This document shows positions 1 to 6,211 of a stretch of 9,131 nucleotides of DNA, piece by piece. Numbering within the stretch: the first letter of the stretch is position 1; the number at the start of each line of letters is the position of its first letter. Under the pieces are notes generated by a model, which saw only the letters and a list, made by a program, of their open reading frames with translations, was not told the DNA's origin and made no database searches. A program made the position numbers and the translations under genes. The stretch comes from Gp6-AA40 sp035764385 (lineage in GTDB: Bacteria > Acidobacteriota > Vicinamibacteria > Vicinamibacterales > UBA2999): positions 1 through 9,131 of the forward strand of contig DASTZI010000012.1 of NCBI GenBank assembly GCA_035764385.1, in the 5' to 3' direction.

Positions 1-1917
1 GGTAATGCGCAGCGCGTCGTCCGGATCGAGCGCCAGCTCGATGGCGACCCGATCGGCCTCGGCATGTTTCACGGCGTTGACCAGCAGCTCCCGAACCGAT
101 TCAAAGAGCAGCGTGCGGATGTCCTTGCGCGTGGAGTTGGCCAGCGGGTCGGCGGTGATCTGAACGTCGAGCCCATATTTCTTCCGCGTCTGATCGGCGA
201 GCCACGTCAAGGCCGCTGGAAGCCCTGAGCTTTGCAACACCGGTGGATACAGTTCGATGCTCAGCGACCGGGCGGCGGCAATGGCCTCGTCAAGGCCGCT
301 TCTTGCCTGGACGACAAGGTCGTCCGACGCGACGGCCATCTGCGCATCGCGTTTCAGCTGCTGATCGAGGTTCACCGCGGCCACGAGCAGCAACTGCTGC
401 AAGCCGTCGTGGAGCATCTTGGCGAGCTGTTCACGCGCGTGGTGCTCCGCGAGCGTCAGGTCCGAGGCCAGGCGACTCAACTGCGCGGTTCGATACTCCA
501 ATGCGGCGGTTCGTTCCTGCAGCGCGGCGGCAGCTCGCCGCCGTTCCGTAATGTCTGTCACGAACGCGATCGCGCGGCCGCCGCCAACCGTCGCAACATG
601 ATTCAGACTGACTTCGATCGGAAATGTCGCCCCGTCTTTCCGCTTCCCGACGAGATCCATCCCGCCTCCCATGAGGCGTGGACGCGGCGCAGCGTAGTAC
701 GCCGTTCGATGGCGGACGTGCACGGCACGATTGCGGAACGGCATCAGCTCCTCGATGGACTGACCGATCAGCTCTCCGGGCGCCCAGCCGAACATCGTCT
801 CCAGTGCACGATTCGCCGTCACGATCAAACCGTTCGCATCGACCGAGACAATGCCTTGCGTCGCGGTCTCCAACAGAAGCCGCAGTTCGCGATCGTGTTC
901 CTCGTCACGGCGCGCCTGCAGCGCCTCTTCCGCGTGCCGGCGCACGGTCACATCAAGGCAGATGCCGCCGATTCGCGTGAGTCGCCCGTTGGCATCACGT
1001 TCCGCCTTGCCCAGGCCTTGCATCCAGCGGACGGTGCCATCGGAACGCATGATGCGGAAAGTCTCGTTCCAGTCATTGTCGTCCGCGCAACTCACGACGT
1101 GCCTAAAGTGGTCGAGGACCCGCTGGCGATCGTCCTCGTGCAATGCCGAGATCCACGTTTCGAGGCTCCGTGGGTCTGCCGGGACAAGGCCGTAGTGCGC
1201 GTGGACCCGCTCGTCCCAATCGAGGCGATTGGTGTGTGCGTCCCAGGTCCAGACGCCCGCCGCGGACGCGTCGAGCGCGAGTTGCAGTCGCTGTTCGCGC
1301 TCGCGCAGTGCGGCCTCCGTGCGAGTCCGCTCGACCGCATCCCACGTGCGCTCCGCGACATCGCGAACGAGCGCGATCTCGGTGGACGTCCAGTCGCGTG
1401 GTGTCGCGTTATTCGCACCGAAGGCGGCCAGGAACTTGCCGTTCTTGACGAGGGTCGCGCCGATGAACGCCGCCATTTGTCGCTGCTGCATCGTGACGCG
1501 CTCGGCGTCGGTGAACCTCGGATCCGAAGACACGTCGTTCACGACAACCGTTTCGCCGCGGCGGTACGCATCGCGCAGCGCAACCCCAAACGTCCCCGAG
1601 GTGCCGTGGCCGACAAGCGGTGCGACGCCGCGCGCGTATTCGCGACGAATGACGTAGCCGTCGCCGTCCATTTCGGCGTAGCCGACACGATTCACGCCGA
1701 GGTGTTCTCCGAGGAGCCGTGCAGCTATTTCTTGCACATCATCAGGATCACTCAGACCGCGAAGCGCATCACTGAGCTTGAGCAGGAATGCATAACGCGC
1801 TTCAGTCTCGCGAAGATGCTCGCCGAGCAGGCGCGTTGGCGCGTCCTGTACTTCACCTTGATCGCTCGCGCGGCGGAGCGTGTCGTTCAGCGTGACCAGC
1901 AGCGGTTCCTCGTCCAT
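1..1917 (-). CDS. GAF-PAS-PAS sensor histidine kinase (HisKA_3 type), 3' end cut by window edge
   Basis: This is a cytoplasmic sensor kinase, read by translating the minus strand from an ATG at 1917; 639 codons stay open to position 1. Domains in order: GAF at about residues 42-197; PAS with a PAS_3-like pattern at about 205-330 (RSDGTVRWMQG); a second PAS at about 342-460 (KRKDGATFPIEVSLN, ending VTDITERR); a helical linker; the HisKA_3 dimerisation domain with H-box KMLHDGLQQLL, giving phospho-acceptor His503; then the start of HATPase_c with N-box ELLVNAVKHAEA (Asn614). The G1 and G2 boxes lie beyond the left edge. No membrane segment is visible, so the signal is probably internal or diffusible, sensed by GAF and PAS. 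The start is supported by GAGG seven nt upstream. HisKA_3 kinases usually pair with NarL/LuxR-type regulators; such a partner could lie to the left. The opposite strand is open for a long stretch here, but that frame encodes only arginine-rich, domain-less sequence. Confidence 0.95.
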   Translation of the reverse strand, partial: MDEEPLLVTLNDTLRRASDQGEVQDAPTRLLGEHLRETEARYAFLLKLSDALRGLSDPDDVQEIAARLLGEHLGVNRVGYAEMDGDGYVIRREYARGVAPLVGHGTSGTFGVALRDAYRRGETVVVNDVSSDPRFTDAERVTMQQRQMAAFIGATLVKNGKFLAAFGANNATPRDWTSTEIALVRDVAERTWDAVERTRTEAALREREQRLQLALDASAAGVWTWDAHTNRLDWDERVHAHYGLVPADPRSLETWISALHEDDRQRVLDHFRHVVSCADDNDWNETFRIMRSDGTVRWMQGLGKAERDANGRLTRIGGICLDVTVRRHAEEALQARRDEEHDRELRLLLETATQGIVSVDANGLIVTANRALETMFGWAPGELIGQSIEELMPFRNRAVHVRHRTAYYAAPRPRLMGGGMDLVGKRKDGATFPIEVSLNHVATVGGGRAIAFVTDITERRRAAAALQERTAALEYRTAQLSRLASDLTLAEHHAREQLAKMLHDGLQQLLLVAAVNLDQQLKRDAQMAVASDDLVVQARSGLDEAIAAARSLSIELYPPVLQSSGLPAALTWLADQTRKKYGLDVQITADPLANSTRKDIRTLLFESVRELLVNAVKHAEADRVAIELALDPDDALRIT

Positions 1918-2090
1918 CGGAAGACCTCGAGCGGGAGTCCGGATTCTAGTGCGAAGCGAGGTTCAGGTTGTAGATGGCTCTTTCGGGTGGCCCACCAAAC
2001 GCGCTGCGCTAACCCTGCTGTCGTTCAGAGTCTCGTGCACGCACGCGATTGCACAGAACGCGGCGTGGTGTGCCGCAGAGTCTTCGACTT

Positions 2091-2291
2091 TCAGCGAGAC
2101 CTCGTGATTCGGCGAGCAGGTTCCGGCACATCGCGTGGCGGTTCATCGGCTTGGCTGGCTGGTGTTCCACCGATGCGAGCGCAGCGAGTGCAGCACCAAT
2201 ACGTCACGGCTGAGGCTGCGGACATGATTTGCACGACGACCCCGCAGCAGGTGATGAGAGCCGGATCGTTTTGGTAAGGAATGACGTTCAT
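2091..2291 (-). CDS. Possible small hypothetical protein, 66 aa
   Basis: I do not recognise this protein. The case for it is an ATG at 2291 preceded by a good Shine-Dalgarno sequence, AAGGAAG, eight nt upstream. The product begins MNVIPYQNDPALITCC, has a mildly hydrophobic, cysteine-rich stretch with the local motif WCCTRC, and ends in a polar proline- and arginine-rich tail. It sits 173 nt upstream of the GAF-PAS kinase on the same strand, so it could be a leader gene of that transcript. Against it, third-codon-position GC is only moderate (about 60% by hand count) compared with the surrounding genes, and no family is recognised. It may be a chance frame. Confidence 0.3.
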   Translation of the reverse strand: MNVIPYQNDPALITCCGVVVQIMSAASAVTYWCCTRCARIGGTPASQADEPPRDVPEPARRITRSR

Positions 2292-2451
2292 CGTCGGAAC
2301 TTCCTTGTAGCAGCGTTAGAGCACGTTTCGAAATACAGGACATTACGGAAGTGACGTTTGTTTGTGAAAGGCGCATTCACGAGAGCAGCTCGATTGCGCA
2401 GATGCGCGCACCGCGCGCGAGTCGTCTGAACTCGGCGCGCTCTTTCGGTCG

Positions 2452-2772
2452 CTACGCGGCCGTCAGATCGGCGGCTTCGTTCTGCGGCGCGACGGCACGC
2501 GCCCGCGGCGGCGTTGCCGGCGTGAAAAACAGAGTCATTCGGGATGAACGCGGCGGAGACGTGCGACCGCACGGTGGATGGCGCATCCATTCGAGCGCGA
2601 TGCGGTGGTTCGCGAGCAGACCCCGATGCTCCTGCAACTTCAGCTGAAACGCGGACCACTCCAAGACGCTGCCATCCCGCAACGCCTCGAATTCGCTCCG
2701 CAAGGTACGGCACTGTTCGGTGAGGCGACCGTGTTCAGCTCGGAGGTATGTGAGTTGTTCGGTGCGGGTCAA
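2452..2772 (-). CDS. Possible small coiled-coil hypothetical protein
   Basis: The frame encodes a charged helical stretch of about 65 residues (for example YLRAEHGRLTEQCRTLRSEF, then KLQEHRGLLANHRIALEW). It resembles, from memory, small acidobacterial hypothetical proteins built from L-x-x-EH-x-x-L helices. The downstream part is low-complexity, rich in Pro, Arg and Ala. No ATG lies in frame before the helical part. The start given is a TTG at 2772 (about 106 aa); a GTG at 2841 would add 23 residues. Neither has a clear ribosome binding site. The frame continues upstream into the tRNA-Leu gene, where a start would be artefactual. It could be a real short gene, a decayed gene that lost its start, or chance. 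Confidence 0.35.
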   Translation of the reverse strand: MTRTEQLTYLRAEHGRLTEQCRTLRSEFEALRDGSVLEWSAFQLKLQEHRGLLANHRIALEWMRHPPCGRTSPPRSSRMTLFFTPATPPRARAVAPQNEAADLTAA

Positions 2773-2883
2773 ACGATATGAACGCGCCAGCGCAACATCA
2801 ATGTAACAAGCTTCGGACGAAAGACAACGGTGGTCTTTCACACATTCGATTCGACAGCGTGTTGGGGCATGGCCCACAGACGT

Positions 2884-2903
2884 GATCACAACATTTTGTG
2901 ATC
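2884..2903. repeat. Perfect 8-bp inverted repeat, 4-nt spacer
   Basis: GATCACAA, spacer CATT, then TTGTGATC form a perfect 20-bp interrupted palindrome. It lies 37 bp past the 3' end of the tRNA-Leu gene, in a stretch without a strong gene. It could be an operator, a stem-loop ending the tRNA transcript, or chance. On the tRNA strand it is not followed by a T-tract, so an ordinary intrinsic terminator is unlikely. Confidence 0.5.
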
Positions 2904-2940
2904 GGCGACCTATGCGTCCGCCATGCGAACCCTGATTGAT

Positions 2941-3029
2941 TGGTGCCGGAGGTGGGAATCGAACCCACACGGGGGGTGACCCCCACGGGATTTTGAGTCC
3001 CGCGCGTCTGCCAGTTTCACCACTCCGGC
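2941..3029 (-). tRNA. tRNA-Leu (anticodon CAA), CCA encoded
   Basis: The minus strand folds as a class II tRNA. The acceptor stem is GCCGGAG paired with CTCCGGC, followed by discriminator A (complement of 2944) and a genomically encoded CCA (2943-2941). The anticodon stem is CGGGA/TCCCG with loop CTCAAAA, so the anticodon is CAA at 2995-2993, reading the leucine codon UUG. The long variable arm has a GGGGG/CCCCC stem around TCA, as expected for leucine. The T-arm is GTGGG-TTCGATT-CCCAC, and the D-arm contains TGGTGAAACTGGCAGACGCG. No mismatch is seen in the acceptor, anticodon or T stems, so the gene looks functional. Confidence 0.97.
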
Positions 3030-3032
3030 ATG

Positions 3033-3061
3033 TTGACCAGGAACAATTGCTTCCTCATTCT
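3033..3061 (+). promoter_or_regulatory. Candidate sigma70-type promoter for the REC-MEDS operon
   Basis: TTGACC (3033-3038, five of six matches to the -35 consensus) is followed by a 17-nt spacer and CATTCT (3056-3061, three of six matches to -10). It would start transcription about 30 nt before the GTG at 3098. The spacer contains AGGAA and TTCCT as inverted arms. The spacing is right but the -10 is poor, so this is a candidate only. Confidence 0.3.
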
Positions 3062-3062
3062 A
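3057..3062 (-). promoter_or_regulatory. Candidate -10 box for tRNA-Leu
   Basis: Read on the minus strand this is TAGAAT, five of six matches to TATAAT, placed 27 bp upstream of the mature tRNA 5' end. No good -35 is found 16-18 bp further upstream. It overlaps the proposed -10 of the plus-strand operon, so the two transcripts would start from the same few bases in opposite directions. Confidence 0.3.
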
Positions 3063-3097
3063 TCCGCCTCGCCGAGATCCGATAGGATGCTACGGCC

Positions 3098-4084
3098 GTG
3101 ACCCGTCGATTCGCCCATATGACCCCCTCCGGTCCGAAACCGAGAATTCTTCTCGTCGACGACCACCGTCAGTTTCTCGATGCCGTGGCCGCGATGCTGG
3201 CCGAAGACTTTGACGTCGTCGGTGCCGCAACCGATGGCCGTCACGCGCTTGCCGTCGCCGCCGATGTGGATCCGGAGGTCATTGTCCTTGACGTCGAGAT
3301 GCCGGCACTCGACGGGTTTCAAACGCTTCGGGCGCTCCAACAGGCCGGATTCGCGACCACGCCGGCCGTCTTCTTGAGCATGCATGACGCGGACGAATAT
3401 GTGAACGAGGCGTTCCGGTGCGGCGCCCGGGGCTATGTCGTCAAGCCACGGATCTCACGCGATCTCGTGAGCGCCCTCGACCAGGCATTGCTCGGCCGTG
3501 CGTTCGTGCCGTCGCTCGCGTCGTTGCACCAACTTGCCAACGGCGGCATGCATGCGATGCACCTTGGTCACGATCCGGAATCGCTCATGGATGATGTGGC
3601 CGGCTTTTTCGACGTGGCGCTTCGCCGCGGCGACGCCACTTGCATCATCGCGACGGCGGACATTCGCCACGGTGTGCACGAGCGCCTTCGGGCGCTTGGA
3701 TGGGACGTGGGCGGATCGTCCGGACACACACGTCATACCGCCATCGATACGGCCGATGCGTTGAACAGGTTCATGCGGAACGGGCTCCCCGATCCGAATC
3801 AGGTGGCGGAGATTGCAGAGGAACTGGACGACTATCGTCGTGCCGCCGCCGAAGGGACGACGGCTCGCCTGACGATCTTCGGCAACATGGCCGAGATGCT
3901 CAGCGCGGAGGGCAACACAAAGGCCGCGATCTCGCTCGAGACGCTATGGAACACGTTCACACATGACCGTCCATTCCTGACGCTGTGCGGGTATGCCACG
4001 TCGTGCTTCCACGATGGCGTGCCGGACTTGTGGAGGGACGCCTGCGACGCACATCAGGCGTTGAGCCATGCAGACGATGTCTGA
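3098..4084 (+). CDS. Response-regulator receiver fused to a MEDS sensory domain
   Basis: This 328-residue soluble protein has two domains. Residues 15-135 are a CheY-like receiver with acidic pair Asp21-Asp22 (ILLVDDH), phospho-acceptor Asp65 (VIVLDVEMPALDGF), Ser94 and Lys116 (GYVVKPR), all needed for phosphorylation. Residues 152-305 match the MEDS domain (first described in DcmR): GHDPESLMDDVAGFF, then GDATCIIATADIRHGVHERL, an aspartate- and alanine-rich TAIDTADAL, and the family-typical FGNMAEMLSAEGNTKAAISL followed by LETLWN and CGYATSCF. No HTH or enzymatic output domain follows. The first of three same-strand genes, it is probably phosphorylated by the kinase two genes downstream. The GTG at 3098 has AGGA ten nt upstream; an ATG at 3119 is the alternative but lacks a ribosome binding site. 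A role as phosphorylation-controlled MEDS partner-binding protein is inference. Confidence 0.93.
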   Translation: MTRRFAHMTPSGPKPRILLVDDHRQFLDAVAAMLAEDFDVVGAATDGRHALAVAADVDPEVIVLDVEMPALDGFQTLRALQQAGFATTPAVFLSMHDADEYVNEAFRCGARGYVVKPRISRDLVSALDQALLGRAFVPSLASLHQLANGGMHAMHLGHDPESLMDDVAGFFDVALRRGDATCIIATADIRHGVHERLRALGWDVGGSSGHTRHTAIDTADALNRFMRNGLPDPNQVAEIAEELDDYRRAAAEGTTARLTIFGNMAEMLSAEGNTKAAISLETLWNTFTHDRPFLTLCGYATSCFHDGVPDLWRDACDAHQALSHADDV

Positions 4085-4104
4085 GCTCGGACGGTCATCG
4101 CGCC

Positions 4105-4482
4105 ATGGTCGATACTAAGACGGCAGTCATCCATCTGAACGAGGACGGTCTCGTCATCGTCAGAATCCGCGACGGCGCATATCAGTCGCTCGAGGACGCC
4201 AAGACAAACTTGATGACGGCGGTCGCCGCAACAGCCGGCAGCCGTCGCCCGCTGCTCGTCGACATCCGGACGGCGCAGCCGCTCGATGCCGATGCGCGGC
4301 ATCACTATTCGGGCCGGACGCTCGTTGACAGCTTTTTGGCGCTGGCGCTCCTTGTCGCCGGCAATCCCTTCGGGCGGATGATGGGAAATGTTTACCTGCG
4401 TATCGCTCGTCCTGGCGTTTCGACACGACTGTTTACCGATGAACGACGAGCCCTTGAATGGCTGATCCAGCATCGCGCGTGA
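4105..4482 (+). CDS. SpoIIAA/STAS-like small protein (DUF7793-like)
   Basis: This is a 125-residue protein. An N-terminal beta pattern (VIHLNEDGLVIVRIRDGA) is followed by a helix (LEDAKTNLMTAV) and a strand with acidic end (RPLLVDIRTAQPLDADAR). A hydrophobic helix (SFLALALLVAGNPFGRMMGN) comes next, and the C-terminus RLFTDERRALEWL is typical of DUF7793 and other SpoIIAA-like folds. No catalytic motif is visible; such proteins are thought to bind partners. The ATG at 4105 is preferred over an in-frame start at 3985, because that would lie deep inside the REC-MEDS gene and add arginine-rich sequence unlike the family. It begins 20 nt after the REC-MEDS stop, with no strong ribosome binding site, and its last 25 nt overlap the next gene. 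Those two facts suggest translational coupling within one operon. The family assignment rests on pattern memory. Confidence 0.85.
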   Translation: MVDTKTAVIHLNEDGLVIVRIRDGAYQSLEDAKTNLMTAVAATAGSRRPLLVDIRTAQPLDADARHHYSGRTLVDSFLALALLVAGNPFGRMMGNVYLRIARPGVSTRLFTDERRALEWLIQHRA

Positions 4483-5744
4483 CGCCACGCGCCGGTTTCA
4501 CGTTCGACAGCGACCGCGTGACCGCGTTCCTGCGGACGCTCGAGAGCATGGCCGCAGGCCAGCTTGACGAGCGCCTCCCGATTTCACCGAGTGGCGATGC
4601 GCTCGACGCGATCGCGCACGCGATCAACGTCCTCGTCGGCGAGCTCAGTTGGACCGGCGCTCGCGCCAAAAAGGCGCAGGAGGAAAAGGAGGCGCAGCTG
4701 CGAGCCGCCGTGGCGAGCGCGGAGGTGCGTAACGGCGCGATCCTGAGGGCCATTCCCGATCTGATGTTCGTCATGCTCCGCGACGGCACCTACGTCGACT
4801 ATCACGCGCGGGATCCGAAGCTGTTGTTCGTGCCGCCAAGCGCATTCATCGGCAAGAAGGTAGGCGAGGTTCTGCCGCCGGCGCTTGCGGAGCCGCTCAT
4901 GGAGGCCCTCGAGCGGGCCTCCCAGACCGACGACCCGATCGTCTTCGAGTACGACTTGCCCATCGGCGGCGAAGCGCGCACGTTCGAAGCGCGCATCGTG
5001 CACGCAGGGGCCGATCGACTCCTCAGCATCGTTCGCGATGTGACGGAGTCCCGGCGCGCGTCGGAGCTCAATCGTGATCTGGCTCGAAGGCTGATTGCGC
5101 GCCAGGAAGTCGAACGGCAGCGGATTGCACGCGAGCTGCACGACGATATCAGTCAGAGAATCGCCTTGCTCAACATCGAGATCGACATCATCGCCGGGCA
5201 GGTCCTGTCGGAGGAGTCGCGCGCACGTCTTCACGCGCTGGGCACGAAGGCGCAGGAGCTTGGCAGCGACGTACACCACATGTCGTACGCACTGCATCCG
5301 TCGTGGCTGGAGACACTCGGCCTGGTCGCCGCCCTTCAGGCGCTCTGCCGCGACGCGTCGAAGCAACGCAATCTGCACGTGACCTTCACGCACCGCTCGA
5401 TTCCCTCGTCGGTCGACCCGCATGTGTCGCTGTGTCTGTATCGCATTGCGCAGGAGGCGCTCCACAACGTCGCCCGTCACAGCCAGACGCGTGAAGCGCA
5501 TGTCAGCGTGGCGTGCAACGCGGACCACATCGCGCTGCAGATTGCGGATTCGGGCGTCGGCTTCAATCCAAGCGACCGCCGGTCGGCCGGACTGGGGCTC
5601 GCCAGCATGCGCGAGCGCGTTGCCGTCTTGAAAGGACAGCTCGCCATCAACGCTGCCCCTGGCGCCGGAACGCAGATCGCGGTGCAAATCCCGTTCGGCT
5701 CCGAGCACCCGCGGTCAGCGCCTTCGTCGGTGGTATCCGCGTAG
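4458..5744 (+). CDS. Cytoplasmic HAMP-like/PAS histidine kinase (HisKA_3, HATPase_c)
   Basis: This is a complete 428-residue sensor kinase without membrane segments. Residues 18-65 resemble a soluble HAMP-like element (MAAGQLDERLPISPSGDALD, then AINVLVGEL), followed by a short coiled coil (66-90). A PAS domain lies at about 90-200 (ILRAIPDLMFVMLRDGTYVD, ending SIVRDVTESRR). HisKA_3 at 205-285 has H-box ARELHDDISQRIALL, giving phospho-acceptor His228. HATPase_c at 320-412 carries the N-box EALHNVARHS (Asn337), the G1 box IADSGVGF (Asp364) and the G2 box GLGLASMRERV. All catalytic motifs are present. It should autophosphorylate at His228 and transfer to a receiver, most simply Asp65 of the REC-MEDS protein in the same cluster; that pairing is inference. 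The ATG at 4458 overlaps the preceding gene by 25 nt; the first 15 residues are polar and a later start is not excluded. Confidence 0.95.
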   Translation: MADPASRVTPRAGFTFDSDRVTAFLRTLESMAAGQLDERLPISPSGDALDAIAHAINVLVGELSWTGARAKKAQEEKEAQLRAAVASAEVRNGAILRAIPDLMFVMLRDGTYVDYHARDPKLLFVPPSAFIGKKVGEVLPPALAEPLMEALERASQTDDPIVFEYDLPIGGEARTFEARIVHAGADRLLSIVRDVTESRRASELNRDLARRLIARQEVERQRIARELHDDISQRIALLNIEIDIIAGQVLSEESRARLHALGTKAQELGSDVHHMSYALHPSWLETLGLVAALQALCRDASKQRNLHVTFTHRSIPSSVDPHVSLCLYRIAQEALHNVARHSQTREAHVSVACNADHIALQIADSGVGFNPSDRRSAGLGLASMRERVAVLKGQLAINAAPGAGTQIAVQIPFGSEHPRSAPSSVVSA

Positions 5745-5772
5745 CAATTCACAAACTTTCTGTCCTTATGTC

Positions 5773-5787
5773 GCGCACGGCGTGCGC
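5773..5787. repeat. Short GC-rich hairpin after the kinase gene
   Basis: GCGCAC, loop GGC, GTGCGC form a perfect 6-bp stem 28 nt after the kinase stop codon. It is not followed by a T-tract, so it is at best a weak transcript end for the three-gene operon. Confidence 0.35.
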
Positions 5788-5905
5788 ATTGCGTGTGGAA
5801 ACGCCCGCTACCCCTTTCAAGCGTTTAGCGATGCGTTCCGCTACAGGCGTCGGCGTCTGCCGCTCTGGATGCATACAGCGCGTTCGCGCCGCAACGAGGA
5901 ATGTA

Positions 5906-6211
5906 ATGGACAAGAGACCGATGCTGGAGACTCACCTCGAATCCGATGTTGCGACCGAGGAGGAATCCATTTTGCCGCGCCAGAATGCCGCACTGCAGCG
6001 CCAGATTGCCGCACTGCGCGAAGACAACGAGGATCTGCGCGCGTCCGCGTTGTGGTGGAAAGCCCTATACGAAGAAGCGCAGCGCCGATGCGCCGATCTG
6101 GAGAGCTCGCCGAGGCCGCGCCCCAGTGCGCGCGTCGACCCTCGTTTCAGCATGACATCCTCGTCTTCAGCACACGCCTCCCGTCCCGGCGCCACGACGC
6201 GTCCTCTGTAA
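5906..6211 (+). CDS. Small coiled-coil hypothetical protein, 101 aa
   Basis: The start is well defined: ATG at 5906 with GAGGA at 5896-5900, five nt upstream. Residues about 17-65 form an amphipathic helix with heptad-like leucines (QNAALQRQIAALREDNEDLR, then WWKALYEEAQRRCADLE). The remaining tail is disordered, rich in Ser, Arg, Pro and Thr. There is no membrane segment or known catalytic motif. The central L-R-E-D-N-E-D-L-R-A-S-A-L-W-W pattern resembles small acidobacterial hypothetical proteins I recall, of unknown function, probably oligomeric. It lies 161 nt after the kinase gene, too far to assume co-transcription. Two near-identical 15-nt stretches (beginning at 5981 and 6002) encode successive heptads, as expected from a local duplication. 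Extending the frame upstream to 5513 would run through the kinase gene and is not credible. Confidence 0.7.
   Translation: MDKRPMLETHLESDVATEEESILPRQNAALQRQIAALREDNEDLRASALWWKALYEEAQRRCADLESSPRPRPSARVDPRFSMTSSSSAHASRPGATTRPL

Noticed and set aside
232..2277. Long plus-strand open frame of 681 codons
   Set aside because: It is antisense to a kinase with unmistakable GAF, PAS, HisKA_3 and HATPase_c motifs, and its own product is Arg/Ala-rich with no domain.
2773..2970. Minus-strand frame extending back to a GTG at 2970
   Set aside because: Its N-terminus (VRFPPPAP) is the usual false translation of a tRNA T-arm; that part is tRNA-Leu.
3985..4104. Earlier in-frame start for the SpoIIAA-like gene
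   Set aside because: It would overlap the REC-MEDS gene by 100 nt and add Arg-rich sequence unlike the rest of the protein.
4584..5708. 374-codon minus-strand frame
   Set aside because: It is antisense to the complete histidine kinase at 4458-5744; its product has no recognisable domain.
5773..5787. Hairpin considered as an intrinsic terminator
   Set aside because: The stem is short and no T-tract follows on either strand, so it is listed only as an inverted repeat.
5513..5905. Upstream extension of the small coiled-coil gene
   Set aside because: It runs out of frame through the end of the kinase gene; the ATG at 5906 has a proper ribosome binding site.
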